A stretch of 51,491 nt of DNA, from NCBI RefSeq assembly GCF_013403955.1, contig NZ_JABFDG010000010.1:1-51491 (forward strand), given 5' to 3'. Within the stretch, counting starts at the first letter, position 1. Each line of letters begins with the position of its first letter. A program made the translations under genes and the position numbers. Source of the DNA: Winogradskyella vidalii. GTDB lineage: Bacteria; Bacteroidota; Bacteroidia; Flavobacteriales; Flavobacteriaceae. Positions 18,249 through 26,873 of the stretch are shown in pieces. A model generated the notes under the pieces. The model made no database searches, was not told the origin of the DNA, and was given only the letters and a program-made list of their open reading frames with translations.

Positions 18249-19154
18249 GTGAAATGTGTTTTTAGCTATATAATAGGATGCTTATTAGCTGGTAGTTCGC
18301 TTTTTGCACAATCACAGTTACATACGTTTTTAAAACCTAGCGATTCTTTAAATATATCGCGTAGAAATACAGTTATTATAACAGAATCTGCTTTGGCTTC
18401 TACAACATTAATTGGGTTGAATCAATTATGGTATGCCGATTATCCACGGTCAAAATTTAAAACCTTAGACGATAGTAACGAGTGGTTGCAAATGGATAAA
18501 ATGGGCCATGTATTTTCCTCATATCAATTAGGTAGGTTGGGAGCCAACACTTTAAATTGGGCTGGCGTTGCAAAAAAAGACCAATTAATTTACGGTGCTA
18601 CTTTAGGCTTGGGATTTCTTACAGCGGTAGAAATTTTGGATGGTTTTTCTGAAGAATGGGGTTTTTCTTGGTCAGATATGGCAGCTAATGCCTCTGGAAC
18701 CGGATTATATGTTGGTCAGGCCTTACTTTGGGATGAACAACGTATCGTTTTAAAATATTCATTTCACAGCACACAATTTGCAAAACAGCGCCCCAATAAA
18801 TTGGGAAATGGTTTTGCTGAAGAATTTCTGAAAGATTATAACGGACAAACCTATTGGTTGAGTGCGAACCTCAATTCATTTTTTAAAACAGAAACTATAC
18901 CTCATTGGTTGAATATTGCTTTTGGTTATGGCGCTGAGGGTATGTTAACAGGAGATGCTTATGATCCGTTGTTTTTAGACCAAAATAGAAGACGTCAATA
19001 TTACTTAAGTTTTGATGTAGATTTAACTCGAATTAAGACAAATTCTAGTGTCTTAAAAACCATATTTGACGTTTTTAACGTGATTAAAGTCCCTTTTCCT
19101 GCCGTAGAATTAAATGACGCTGGTCGGATAAAATGGCACGCTGTCTACTTTTAA
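18249..19154 (+). CDS. Exported DUF2279-like protein, GTG start
   Basis: A 301-residue protein with a signal peptide (VKCVFSYIIGCLLAGSSLFAQ). The central part has WLQMDKMGHVFSSYQLGRLG followed by hydrophobic stretches and WGFSWSDMAANASGTGLYVGQ, which I associate with DUF2279, a predicted lipoprotein or membrane family of unknown function with conserved His and Asp. The start codon is GTG at 18249, 3 bases after mltG; the ATG two bases upstream runs straight into TGA and cannot be used. The C-terminal half has alternating strands (YWLSANLNSFF, YYLSFDVDLTRI) suggesting an outer-membrane location. Its place beside mltG hints at envelope work. Confidence 0.8.
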   Translation: MKCVFSYIIGCLLAGSSLFAQSQLHTFLKPSDSLNISRRNTVIITESALASTTLIGLNQLWYADYPRSKFKTLDDSNEWLQMDKMGHVFSSYQLGRLGANTLNWAGVAKKDQLIYGATLGLGFLTAVEILDGFSEEWGFSWSDMAANASGTGLYVGQALLWDEQRIVLKYSFHSTQFAKQRPNKLGNGFAEEFLKDYNGQTYWLSANLNSFFKTETIPHWLNIAFGYGAEGMLTGDAYDPLFLDQNRRRQYYLSFDVDLTRIKTNSSVLKTIFDVFNVIKVPFPAVELNDAGRIKWHAVYF

Positions 19155-19206
19155 GTTAAAATTTTAACACTTAATCGACTGATTTACAATTCTTAGAAAA
19201 AAGTTG

Positions 19207-19214
19207 TATATTTG
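19207..19214 (+). promoter_or_regulatory. -7 promoter element (TATATTTG)
   Basis: Exact TAnnTTTG match 57 bases before the lysozyme-like gene's ATG, giving a leader of about 50 bases. The -33 position has only TTT. Confidence 0.6.
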
Positions 19215-19271
19215 CACGCGAATTTTGTGAGACTGTTTTTTTAGCGATTTCACAATAAAAATTTAGCTGTT

Positions 19272-19934
19272 ATGAGTATAAGTAGCATTAAGAATTTTAT
19301 ACTGCCATTTGGAGTTTGTTTGCTTATGGCATTGGCACTGTATCCAGATTCTACACTTAATCCAGATACCTATTCAACAGAAGGATTAACACTAGATTTT
19401 AATCTTTCTGAAGATTTAACCATGGTTTCTCAAGATAATTATACGGTTAAAAACAATAGTATGTTCACGCCACATTTGGGAAAATCTTTTGAAGGTTTTA
19501 AAGAAGCTTTAGCATTTAAAGAATCTAGAGGTGATTATTTTACAGTGAATACTTTAGGATATTTGGGGAAATATCAATTTGGAGCAGAAACTTTAAAATT
19601 GATTGGTATCTATACACCAAATCAGTTTTTGTATAACCCAGAATTGCAAGAGAAAGCTTTTGTAGCTAACGCAGAGCGTAATAAATGGGTACTTAGAAAA
19701 GATATTAAGCGTTTTGAAGGTAAGCAAATTGCAGGGGTAAAGGTGACCGAATCAGGAATCCTTGCTGCAGCACACTTAGCTGGGCCTGGAAATGTAAAGA
19801 AGTTTTTGAGAAGTTATGGGGCTCACAACCTTTCTGATGCTTATGGGTCTTCTGTTAGCTATTATATGAAAAAGTTTTCAGGATATGACACTTCTATAAT
19901 CACACCAGATAAGAAGGCAAGAGTTACCTTATAA
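19272..19934 (+). CDS. Exported lysozyme-like (SLT-fold) peptidoglycan hydrolase candidate
   Basis: A 220-residue protein with an N-terminal signal anchor (KNFILPFGVCLLMALALYP). The C-terminal half resembles the lysozyme/transglycosylase fold: AFKESRGDY with candidate catalytic Glu84, then NTLGYLGKYQFG (the G-x-Y-Q motif), and TESGILAAAHLAGPGNVKKF. Databases often call this flavobacterial family 'peptidoglycan-binding protein LysM', but no LysM repeat is seen here. The likely role is trimming or binding peptidoglycan in the periplasm, consistent with mltG 1 kb upstream. It has its own promoter. Confidence 0.75.
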   Translation: MSISSIKNFILPFGVCLLMALALYPDSTLNPDTYSTEGLTLDFNLSEDLTMVSQDNYTVKNNSMFTPHLGKSFEGFKEALAFKESRGDYFTVNTLGYLGKYQFGAETLKLIGIYTPNQFLYNPELQEKAFVANAERNKWVLRKDIKRFEGKQIAGVKVTESGILAAAHLAGPGNVKKFLRSYGAHNLSDAYGSSVSYYMKKFSGYDTSIITPDKKARVTL

Positions 19935-19937
19935 GTT

Positions 19938-19966
19938 TACAGTTGCAGTGCAGTCTCAGTTACAGT
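19938..19966. repeat. Degenerate CAGT-type short tandem repeat
   Basis: Five CAG units occur in 29 bases (TTACAG TTGCAG TGCAGTC TCAGTT ACAG) directly after the lysozyme-like gene. It is a low-complexity hexamer-like tract in the 230-bp convergent gap 19935-20165, which otherwise holds only a weak hairpin at 20069-20098. Confidence 0.4.
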
Positions 19967-20068
19967 TTTAATTAAAACGTATGAGGTATGTACAGTTTTC
20001 TGTGAAAAACTTAAAGTGTGTAAATAGTTTTTATAAAACTTGTTGTTTTCTTCAGGTCTATTCGCAAT

Positions 20069-20098
20069 AACCCCTAGTTCAAAAACGTCCTAAGGGTT
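20069..20098 (+). terminator. Weak terminator-like hairpin in convergent gap
   Basis: AACCCCTAG / CTAAGGGTT form a 9-bp stem with one C/A mismatch and a 12-base loop, followed by TAAAATATTAATT. It could end the plus transcript of the lysozyme-like gene. Confidence 0.35.
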
Positions 20099-20165
20099 TA
20101 AAATATTAATTCTGTTAATATTTTGTACTTCCTTAAGAACTTACGGTTGTGTTTTTAACTTGTAA

Positions 20166-20882
20166 TTAGTCCTTTTGAATAATGAATATTGCGGGTCGTT
20201 TGTGAAAATCTTCTTTGTTGTGTTTCCAATCGTTTGCTGTCATGGTTTTTATAAATTCCGTAGGTAAGGTTAAATCGCAAGCCACACAAATCCTTGTATT
20301 AGGCTGTAACGTATTAGCTAAATCTTCAAGCATCTTCATATTTCTATAAGGTGTTTCTATAAAAATTTGTGCCTGATTATGTTCTAAAGACAAACGCTCT
20401 AAGGTTTTTAACTTTGCTTTTCGCTCACTTTTATCAATAGGTAAATACCCATTAAACGTAAAGCTTTGGCCATTCATTCCAGAACCCATTAAGGCTAATA
20501 AAATTGAAGAGGGACCAACTAAAGGAATCACTCTAATGCCTAATTGATGTGCTAAGCTCACAATATCTGCTCCAGGATCGGCAATGGCAGGACATCCTGC
20601 CTCAGAAAGTAAACCCATTGAAACTCCTTCTAAACAATCGTTTAAAAAAGTATTACGTTCAGCTTCGGTTGTATATTTATTGAGAACCTGAAGCTTCAAT
20701 GACGGTTGCGATTTGCCTGGAGACACACGTTTTATAAAACGACGTGCTGTTTTTTCATTTTCAACAATATAATAATCGAGATCTTCAATGGTTCTTTTTA
20801 TTGAAATAGGTAGAACTTCAAGTGGTGGATTATCGCCTAATCGAGTTGGTATGAGGTATAATTTTCCTTTAGTAGTGCTCAT
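20166..20882 (-). CDS. Tetrapyrrole-methylase-fold SAM methyltransferase, RsmI-like
   Basis: A 238-residue S-adenosylmethionine-dependent methyltransferase of the precorrin/RsmI superfamily. Seen: KLYLIPTRLGDNP at the N-terminus (compare LYLVATPIGN of RsmI), MGLLSEAGCPAIADPGADIV (the RsmI signature SDAGTPxISDPG in altered form), VIPLVGPSSILLALMGSG, and FIETPYRN. RsmI methylates the ribose of C1402 in 16S rRNA. Flavobacteria usually carry a canonical RsmI elsewhere as well, and this second type has a distinct signature, so the substrate is uncertain. It follows the phosphatase gene at about 210 bases on the same strand. Confidence 0.85.
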   Translation of the reverse strand: MSTTKGKLYLIPTRLGDNPPLEVLPISIKRTIEDLDYYIVENEKTARRFIKRVSPGKSQPSLKLQVLNKYTTEAERNTFLNDCLEGVSMGLLSEAGCPAIADPGADIVSLAHQLGIRVIPLVGPSSILLALMGSGMNGQSFTFNGYLPIDKSERKAKLKTLERLSLEHNQAQIFIETPYRNMKMLEDLANTLQPNTRICVACDLTLPTEFIKTMTANDWKHNKEDFHKRPAIFIIQKD

Positions 20883-21092
20883 TACTGTTTATTTATTCAT
20901 GTCCTTTTTCTGCTTCATATTTATTGTTTAATCTATTCTAAGTAATTATAGATTTGTTCAGAATAAATATTATGAGTTTTCTATTTTAAATAAAAAAAAA
21001 AGACGCTATGATTCGAGGTTTTAATTGTAAAATATTGTGGGCTTTGGGACTAATTTACAAAAAAGACTTTTGTAATAAGCGATTAATACGGT

Positions 21093-21551
21093 TTAGTCGT
21101 TAATCTTCTTTGCTAATATGCTGCAAGTTTCATTAATTAGGTCATAAACATATTCAAAATCACTATGGTCACCATAATAAGGGTCAGGTAAATTTTTATT
21201 TTGAATATTAGAATTCGCTTCTAGAAATAAGCTAACTTTTTTTACATCATCTGAATTTCTGGCGAGACTAATTATATTGTCATAATTAGATTGGTCCATG
21301 GCGAAGATATAATCAAACGTATCAAAATCAGAGACTTTAAACTGTCTGGCGCTTTGTGTGCTAATATCTAAGTTATGTTGTTTAGCTACAGCAATAGAAC
21401 GCTTGTCTGGTGAATTACCAATATGATAAGCAGCGGTTCCTGCAGAGTCCACATAAAATGAATCTTCAGAAAGTTTAGACGCCATAATGCCATGTGCTAA
21501 AGGCGAGCGGCAAATGTTACCCAAACATACCATTAAGATACGAGTCATCAT
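21093..21551 (-). CDS. Low-molecular-weight protein-tyrosine phosphatase
   Basis: A 152-residue cytoplasmic phosphatase. The P-loop CLGNICRSPLA (Cys9 nucleophile, Arg15) and the C-terminal general-acid motif DPYYG are intact. Family members act on phosphotyrosine proteins, often in capsule or exopolysaccharide control, or on phosphoarginine; no tyrosine kinase gene is nearby, so the target is unknown. The start is 9 bases after the dnaA stop, so it is most likely read from the dnaA message. This dnaA-phosphatase-methyltransferase order appears conserved in the family, from memory. Confidence 0.92.
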   Translation of the reverse strand: MMTRILMVCLGNICRSPLAHGIMASKLSEDSFYVDSAGTAAYHIGNSPDKRSIAVAKQHNLDISTQSARQFKVSDFDTFDYIFAMDQSNYDNIISLARNSDDVKKVSLFLEANSNIQNKNLPDPYYGDHSDFEYVYDLINETCSILAKKIND

Positions 21552-21560
21552 AAAGTGAAA

Positions 21561-22988
21561 TTAAAGCGCTAGTTTTTTAGATAAATCTTCAACGTATTTT
21601 CTGAATTGCTTATCTGTAGAAGATAGATTATCAACAGTTTTACAAGCATGAAGTACAGTTGCGTGATCGCGTTGCCCTATCTGAGAACCAATACTGGCTA
21701 ATGACGCTTTTGTGTATTTTTTTGCGAAAAACATAGCGAGCTGACGTGCTTGAACAATATGACGTTTACGAGTTTTAGATTGAAGGGTATTCACATCCAT
21801 TTGAAAATAATCTGAAACTACTTTCTGAATGTAATCGATAGAAACTTCACGCTTTGTGTTTTTAACAAATTTCTCCACAATATCTTTTGCAAGATTAATT
21901 GTGATTTCTTTTTTGTTGAAAGACGACTGCGCGATTAACGAAATTATTGCCCCTTCAAGTTCTCTAACATTAGATTTAATATGTTTAGCAACATACTCTA
22001 TAATGTCTTCAGGCATTTCAACACCATCTCTATAGAGTTTGTTCTTTAAAATAGATACTCTAGTTTCAAAGTCAGGCGTTTGTAATTCAGCAGAAAGTCC
22101 CCATTTAAAACGCGATAATAAACGTTGTTCAATATCTTGCATGTCCACAGGAGCTTTGTCACTTGTTAAAATAACTTGTTTTCCGTTTTGGTGCAAGTGG
22201 TTAAAAATATGGAAGAAGACATCTTGTGTTCCTGTTTTGCCAGATAAGAATTGTACGTCATCTATGATAAGCACATCTATAATTTGATAGAAGTGAATAA
22301 AGTCGTTTCTATTATTTTTTTTAACTGAATCTATATATTGTTGCGTGAATTTTTCAGCAGAAATATAAAGTACTGTTTTTTCAGGATATTTATCTTTAAT
22401 ATCAACACCAATAGCATGCGCTAAATGTGTTTTTCCTAAACCAACACCACCAAAAATTAATAGGGGGTTAAAAGAGGTTCCACCAGGTTTGTTAGCAACT
22501 GCAATACCTGCATTTCTAGCCAAACGGTTAGAGTCACCTTCTAAGAAATTCTCGAAACTATAACTAGGGTTGAGTTGCGATTCAATCTTTACATTTCTAA
22601 TTCCGGGAATTATAAATGGATTTTTAAGTTCAGGACTTTTGTTATTAAAAGGAACATCAACATCTTGTGACTTAACAGCCGATCGGTTAGAACTTGGAAT
22701 CTTTTCGGTAAACGGTTGTTTGTTGCCATAGGTGTTTTCCATTTTAATAACGTAAACCAATTTGGCATCTTCTCCTAACTCCTTAGTTAAGGAAACCTTT
22801 AAGATTTTTACGTAGTGTTCTTCTAACCACTCATAGAAAAATTTACTAGGCACTTGTATACTTAAAGCATTACCCGAAAGCTTAACCGCATCTATAGGTT
22901 CAAACCAAGTTTTATAGGCTTGAGGTTGTATATTATCTTTAATAAATGCGAGACAATTACCCCATACAGATTGCGCTGTGATATCCAT
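21561..22988 (-). CDS. dnaA: Chromosomal replication initiator protein DnaA
   Basis: Binds DnaA boxes at oriC and melts the origin as an ATP-bound filament. At 475 residues all four domains are present: the N-terminal DnaB-interaction domain (WGNCLAFIKDNIQPQAYKTW), a linker at about 85-135, AAA+ with Walker A GGVGLGKTHLAHA (about 180-192), Walker B VLIIDDVQFLSG, and the C-terminal DNA-binding signature GSQIGQRDHATVLHACKTV. The leader contains an attenuator-like hairpin (see 23034-23051). No cluster of DnaA boxes was seen around the gene, so the origin is probably elsewhere. Confidence 0.98.
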   Translation of the reverse strand: MDITAQSVWGNCLAFIKDNIQPQAYKTWFEPIDAVKLSGNALSIQVPSKFFYEWLEEHYVKILKVSLTKELGEDAKLVYVIKMENTYGNKQPFTEKIPSSNRSAVKSQDVDVPFNNKSPELKNPFIIPGIRNVKIESQLNPSYSFENFLEGDSNRLARNAGIAVANKPGGTSFNPLLIFGGVGLGKTHLAHAIGVDIKDKYPEKTVLYISAEKFTQQYIDSVKKNNRNDFIHFYQIIDVLIIDDVQFLSGKTGTQDVFFHIFNHLHQNGKQVILTSDKAPVDMQDIEQRLLSRFKWGLSAELQTPDFETRVSILKNKLYRDGVEMPEDIIEYVAKHIKSNVRELEGAIISLIAQSSFNKKEITINLAKDIVEKFVKNTKREVSIDYIQKVVSDYFQMDVNTLQSKTRKRHIVQARQLAMFFAKKYTKASLASIGSQIGQRDHATVLHACKTVDNLSSTDKQFRKYVEDLSKKLAL

Positions 22989-23033
22989 GCGTTAAGTTAG
23001 ATTTTTCGTTGTTAGTTTTATTAGCAAAAAAAA

Positions 23034-23051
23034 AGAGAATTAGGATTCTCT
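23034..23051 (-). promoter_or_regulatory. Terminator-like hairpin in the dnaA leader
   Basis: The stem AGAGAAT / ATTCTCT with loop TAGG (7 bp) is followed, on the minus strand, by nine T (23033-23025). This is the form of an intrinsic terminator, pointing in the direction of dnaA and 37 bases before its ATG. As the neighbour (thioesterase) is divergent, the only transcript it can stop is dnaA's own, or read-in from antisense transcription. Confidence 0.6.
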
Positions 23052-23068
23052 AGTAGTTTTGAATGGTA

Positions 23069-23076
23069 CAAATATG
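23069..23076 (-). promoter_or_regulatory. Possible -7 element of dnaA (CATATTTG)
   Basis: One mismatch to TAnnTTTG. If used, transcription starts near 23062 and the terminator-like hairpin at 23034-23051 lies wholly inside the 5' leader. No -33 TTG at standard spacing. Confidence 0.35.
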
Positions 23077-23186
23077 TGAACAAAATTCTTAAAAAAAAAA
23101 TCTATTTTCACTCAATCTTTGGATTTTTTTTCCCATGTTTAAAACATTTTAAAAATACAAAATTAATACTTAACTAACCTATATAA

Positions 23187-23594
23187 ATGAAAATTAACGA
23201 AACAATAATTAGAGTTCGCTATGGCGAGACAGACCAGATGGGCGTAGTGTATCACGCTAATTACGCAGTGTACTTTGAAGTGGGGAGAACGGAGTGGCTA
23301 CGTGAGTTTGGACTTAGTTATAGCCAAATGGAAATAGACGGTATAATGTTGCCTGTAGTTTCTCTGTCTATAAACTACAAAAATTCAGCACGTTATGATG
23401 ATGTGCTTAAAGTAAAAACAACACTCAAAAAAATGCCGACGGCTTCGATAGAGTTTGAGTATGAATTGTATAACGAATCTGACGTTTTGCTAGCAACAGG
23501 TAGTACTATTTTAGCATTTATAGATGTTAAGCGGAATCGACCTACGCGATGTCCAAAATACCTTTTAGACCAACTGCAAAATTATTCGTTATAA
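23187..23594 (+). CDS. Acyl-CoA thioesterase, YbgC/4-hydroxybenzoyl-CoA type
   Basis: A 135-residue hot-dog-fold thioesterase. The catalytic Asp16 is in the signature RYGETDQMGVVYHANYAVYF, followed by GRTEWLREFG. Relatives hydrolyse short- or medium-chain acyl-CoAs or acyl-ACP; in E. coli YbgC is tied to the Tol-Pal envelope system, but there are no tol genes here. It is divergent from dnaA. Its stop codon directly abuts the stop of the convergent yigZ gene, so the two messages overlap at their 3' ends. Confidence 0.9.
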   Translation: MKINETIIRVRYGETDQMGVVYHANYAVYFEVGRTEWLREFGLSYSQMEIDGIMLPVVSLSINYKNSARYDDVLKVKTTLKKMPTASIEFEYELYNESDVLLATGSTILAFIDVKRNRPTRCPKYLLDQLQNYSL

Positions 23595-24197
23595 TTCTTT
23601 GATTTCGACACCAAAGAATTGATCAAAAATTTCAAATATTTTAGAACCGTGGTTTTTTCTTACAGATATTTCTAATAAACAATTTAATTCTAAAATCTGA
23701 TTTGTGATTTCGGCATTGTTTTCTTTTAACAAACGCATCACTTTACTCATATTTTTATATTCAAATTTGAGTTGAAATTCTTTATTAATTGTACGTTCAA
23801 CAATTTTTGAGGCTTCTAAAGCTAATTGCGCTCCTGTTCGGTATGCGTTTATTAAGCCGCCGACACCAAGTTTTACACCACCATAATACCGAACAACTAT
23901 AATTAGAATGTTAGTCACTTCAAAAGATTGTATTTGTCCATAAATAGGCATTCCAGCTGAGTTACTTGGCTCGCCATCATCATTGGCTCTATATTGTATG
24001 CTATCAGTGCCTATCTGGAAAGCGTAACACCAATGTCTGGCAGCGTAGTGCTCTTTTTTTATGGCTTCTAGATGTTCTTTTATTTGATCTTCATTTGAAA
24101 CAGGAAACGTAAAACCATAAAATTTACTGTTTTTGTCTTTGAAAATTTCGCCTTGCGCTGGTTTTGTAATTGTTTTGTATAAATCGTCCTCACTCAT
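23589..24197 (-). CDS. yigZ: YigZ/IMPACT family protein
   Basis: A 202-residue protein with the UPF0029 N-terminal domain: SKFYGFTFPVSNEDQIKEHL, the conserved HWCYAFQIGTD and DDGEPSNSAGMPIYGQIQ, then VVRYYGGVKLGVGGLINAYR, followed by the C-terminal DUF1949 ferredoxin-like domain. The family is related to eukaryotic IMPACT, a regulator of translation stress signalling; the bacterial role is unclear. Its last codons overlap the 3' end of the opposite-strand thioesterase gene by 6 bases. Confidence 0.93.
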   Translation of the reverse strand: MSEDDLYKTITKPAQGEIFKDKNSKFYGFTFPVSNEDQIKEHLEAIKKEHYAARHWCYAFQIGTDSIQYRANDDGEPSNSAGMPIYGQIQSFEVTNILIIVVRYYGGVKLGVGGLINAYRTGAQLALEASKIVERTINKEFQLKFEYKNMSKVMRLLKENNAEITNQILELNCLLEISVRKNHGSKIFEIFDQFFGVEIKEL

Positions 24198-24357
24198 AGA
24201 TATAAGCGAAAATATAGAATCTCTTTAATATGAGCAATATAGTTCTAACTTAAATTATTGTATTATTTATAGCGGTTGGGGTGGATAACAGGTAAATTAG
24301 ATTTTGTGAAAGATTGAAGTCATTCCCAGATGATTCTATTAAATATAGATTCTTATA

Positions 24358-24365
24358 TATATTTG
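24358..24365 (+). promoter_or_regulatory. -7 promoter element of the arylsulfotransferase-like gene (TATATTTG)
   Basis: Exact TAnnTTTG match ending 7 bases before the first ATG (24373). The predicted transcript start nearly coincides with that ATG, which favours the second ATG at 24382 as the real start. Confidence 0.5.
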
Positions 24366-24372
24366 TAAAAAA

Positions 24373-25971
24373 ATGAAATTTATGAAATATACGATACTTC
24401 TGTTATTTTTAATCTTTATGAATGCTACCATTGCTCAAGAAACGGTTGGTTTAGTTTATGATGATATTAACGAGCCTAAATCAGATGGTTATACGCTATT
24501 CAAACCTACTTCTGATAATAGAGTGTTTCTAATAAATAATTGTGGGGAGGTTGTTAATCAATGGAACTTCTCAGGTTTAAATGGTAATAATGCTTATCTT
24601 TTAGAAAATGGGAATTTGTTGCAAAGTAATGATGCTTATGCTGAAATAAGGGATTGGAATAATACAATTCTTTGGAGTATTTCTTATAGTACGTTAGGTT
24701 TTACAATTCATCATGACATAGCACCAATGCCAAATGGTAATTTTTTGGTTATGGTTAGGGATGTTTATTATAAAAATGAAATGTTAGCAGAAGGCATAAA
24801 CACTTCTTATTCTGATGATAAACTACAATTAGAAAGAGTTATAGAAATTGAACCTGTTGGTTCAGACGCTGCCAATATTGTTTGGGAATGGAAACTTTTT
24901 AATCATTTAGTTCAGGATTTTGATAGCTCTAAGCCTAATTATGGAACAGTTGCTAATAATCCACAATTATTAGATATGAATTATGATGGCGGTTATGGTT
25001 TTAATCCTATACATGCAAATGGAATTGATTATAATAAAGACTTAGATCAAATTGCAATCTCTGCAAGAAATTTAAATGAAGTATTTATTATAGATCACAG
25101 TACAACAACTGCTGAAGCAGCAACACACTCAGGAGGGATTTACGGAAAGGGTGGAGATTTTCTTTGGCGTTGGGGGAACCCAGAAGTATATGACAATGGT
25201 ACAATTGCTGATAAAAAGTTAGGAAGCCAACATGATATAAAATGGATTACTGAAGGCCCTAATCAAGGAAAAATGTCAGTATTTAACAATTTGGGTTATG
25301 GAAATAACTTAAATGCTTCTTCTGTACATATACTAGACCAAAATGATGAAAATGGAGTTTACCATCTAAATTCCGGTCGGTTTTTACCTGAGAGTTATTT
25401 CTGGTCTTGGGATGGATCTATTATGAATCTAGTTATGCTCGGAGGTAAAAAATGTGGCGTACAAATTATGTCTAATGGAAATGCTTTAATTAATGAATCT
25501 GACAAAGGAAGAATTACTGAAGTTGATAGCTCAGGTAATATAGTATGGGTTTATATGATTCCTGTATCAGACAATTCTAATTTTGAACAATTTACACAGC
25601 CTAGTGTAAATGGAGCTTTTAGAGCGACTAGATACCCTGAAAATTATAATGGATTTAATAATATAACTTTTAATAATAACGGAATTATAGAAAATGAGAA
25701 CACTATTTCAGAAAATTGTATTAGTCTTCTAGGTAACACAAGTTCTTATTTTAATAATTTACGTGTGTATCCTAACCCTACTAATGATATTTTAAATTTT
25801 GATTTTGAAAAACAGTTAAGTCAAATTGAAGTTTATGACTTATCAGGGAAACATGTTTTAAGTAAATCAAATTCTAAATTTATTAATTTAAAAAATCTAG
25901 AAGATGGCTTGTATATTATTAAGCTTTCAGTTGATGAATATTCTGAATTTATCAAAATAACTAAAAAGTAA
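24373..25971 (+). CDS. Secreted arylsulfotransferase-like protein with T9SS type A sorting domain
   Basis: Up to 532 residues. A signal peptide (MKYTILLLFLIFMNATIAQ from the second ATG) leads into a beta-propeller resembling bacterial arylsulfate sulfotransferases: IHHDIAPMPNGNFLVMVRD, NGIDYNKDLDQIAISARNLN, GDFLWRWGNPEVYD, KLGSQHDIKWI. The last 75 or so residues are a T9SS type A domain (LRVYPNPTNDILNFDF ... LEDGLYIIKLSVD), so the protein is exported through the type IX system to the surface or medium. True ASST enzymes move sulfate between phenols through a His; His residues in HHDI and QHDI are candidates, but activity is not proven. It is a single gene between convergent neighbours. Confidence 0.85.
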   Translation: MKFMKYTILLLFLIFMNATIAQETVGLVYDDINEPKSDGYTLFKPTSDNRVFLINNCGEVVNQWNFSGLNGNNAYLLENGNLLQSNDAYAEIRDWNNTILWSISYSTLGFTIHHDIAPMPNGNFLVMVRDVYYKNEMLAEGINTSYSDDKLQLERVIEIEPVGSDAANIVWEWKLFNHLVQDFDSSKPNYGTVANNPQLLDMNYDGGYGFNPIHANGIDYNKDLDQIAISARNLNEVFIIDHSTTTAEAATHSGGIYGKGGDFLWRWGNPEVYDNGTIADKKLGSQHDIKWITEGPNQGKMSVFNNLGYGNNLNASSVHILDQNDENGVYHLNSGRFLPESYFWSWDGSIMNLVMLGGKKCGVQIMSNGNALINESDKGRITEVDSSGNIVWVYMIPVSDNSNFEQFTQPSVNGAFRATRYPENYNGFNNITFNNNGIIENENTISENCISLLGNTSSYFNNLRVYPNPTNDILNFDFEKQLSQIEVYDLSGKHVLSKSNSKFINLKNLEDGLYIIKLSVDEYSEFIKITKK

Positions 25972-26021
25972 AATATCAAAGAATATTTGCTAATCCAGTT
26001 TAAGTATTAGCTAATTTGCTT

Positions 26022-26873
26022 TTATGCTAACGTAACTAATGCTATTGCTATTAAGGCCAGGAGAATCCCAATCCAGTTTTTCTTTGATATCTTTTCTTTA
26101 AAGACTAATAAACCAGTCAAAGTTGAGAGTGCCAAAATCGCAATATGATTAATAGTGAATAAGGTTGAACTTTCTGTGTTTTCTTGATGTAGTGCCATTA
26201 ACAAAAAATGAATAGACCCATAATTTACAACGCCTAAAATGATGCCTAAAGGAATGCTTTTAAAATTGAAACGGCTATTAGATTTAAAATAAGCAACGAT
26301 TAAAAGTAGAACGCCAATGGTTGCTGCAATAACAAAAATAGTTCCTGAAAAAAGTGGAATATCACCGGTGGGTGCAAAATAATTTATTGAAGTGTCAATA
26401 ATTCCTGATCCTAAAAATAAGATAATAGGCAAGTAGATGAATTTTGTTACTGCTACTGTACTTTTTGGTTTTAAAGAGGTTAGGTAAATGGCAACTAAAG
26501 CCAAAAGAATTCCGATAATTTTTTGAATGCCTACACTTTCATTAAAAACGATGATTCCAAATACTATTGGGATAACCACACTCATTTTACTGGCAACTGA
26601 GGCTACAGAAAGACCGTTTTTCTGTGCGGTTAATGCCATCACATTAAATATAGCAATAAATAGAAATCCTAACATTATGGCGGCAACAAACCAATTAGAA
26701 GTGATAATTTCTGAAGGATTAATTTCGCCATTATAGAGTAAGTAGCCACAAAAACAAGCCGTGAAATAATTAACTACAATAGCCTGTAAGGTGTTTATGT
26801 TAAATTTCTTCAACAACTTAAACACTACAAAAATTGCTGTAGAGGAGAGGATGCTAATGAGTAAGTATATCAA
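26022..26873 (-). CDS. EamA/DMT-superfamily membrane transporter
   Basis: A 283-residue inner-membrane protein with about ten hydrophobic helices arranged as two EamA halves; the end of each half shows the typical VGIQKIIGILLALVAIYL and ISKKNWIGILLALIAIALVT. Family members export or import metabolites, amino acids or drugs; the substrate cannot be told. Its ATG overlaps the end of the HAD gene by 4 bases, indicating co-translation with that phosphatase. Confidence 0.9.
   Translation of the reverse strand: MIYLLISILSSTAIFVVFKLLKKFNINTLQAIVVNYFTACFCGYLLYNGEINPSEIITSNWFVAAIMLGFLFIAIFNVMALTAQKNGLSVASVASKMSVVIPIVFGIIVFNESVGIQKIIGILLALVAIYLTSLKPKSTVAVTKFIYLPIILFLGSGIIDTSINYFAPTGDIPLFSGTIFVIAATIGVLLLIVAYFKSNSRFNFKSIPLGIILGVVNYGSIHFLLMALHQENTESSTLFTINHIAILALSTLTGLLVFKEKISKKNWIGILLALIAIALVTLA

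Noticed and set aside
21561..24372. Possible replication origin beside dnaA, including a DnaA-box-like site GTGGATAAC near 24283
   Set aside because: Only one near-match to TTATCCACA was seen and there is no cluster of boxes or unwinding element next to it; a genome-wide GC-skew plot would decide.
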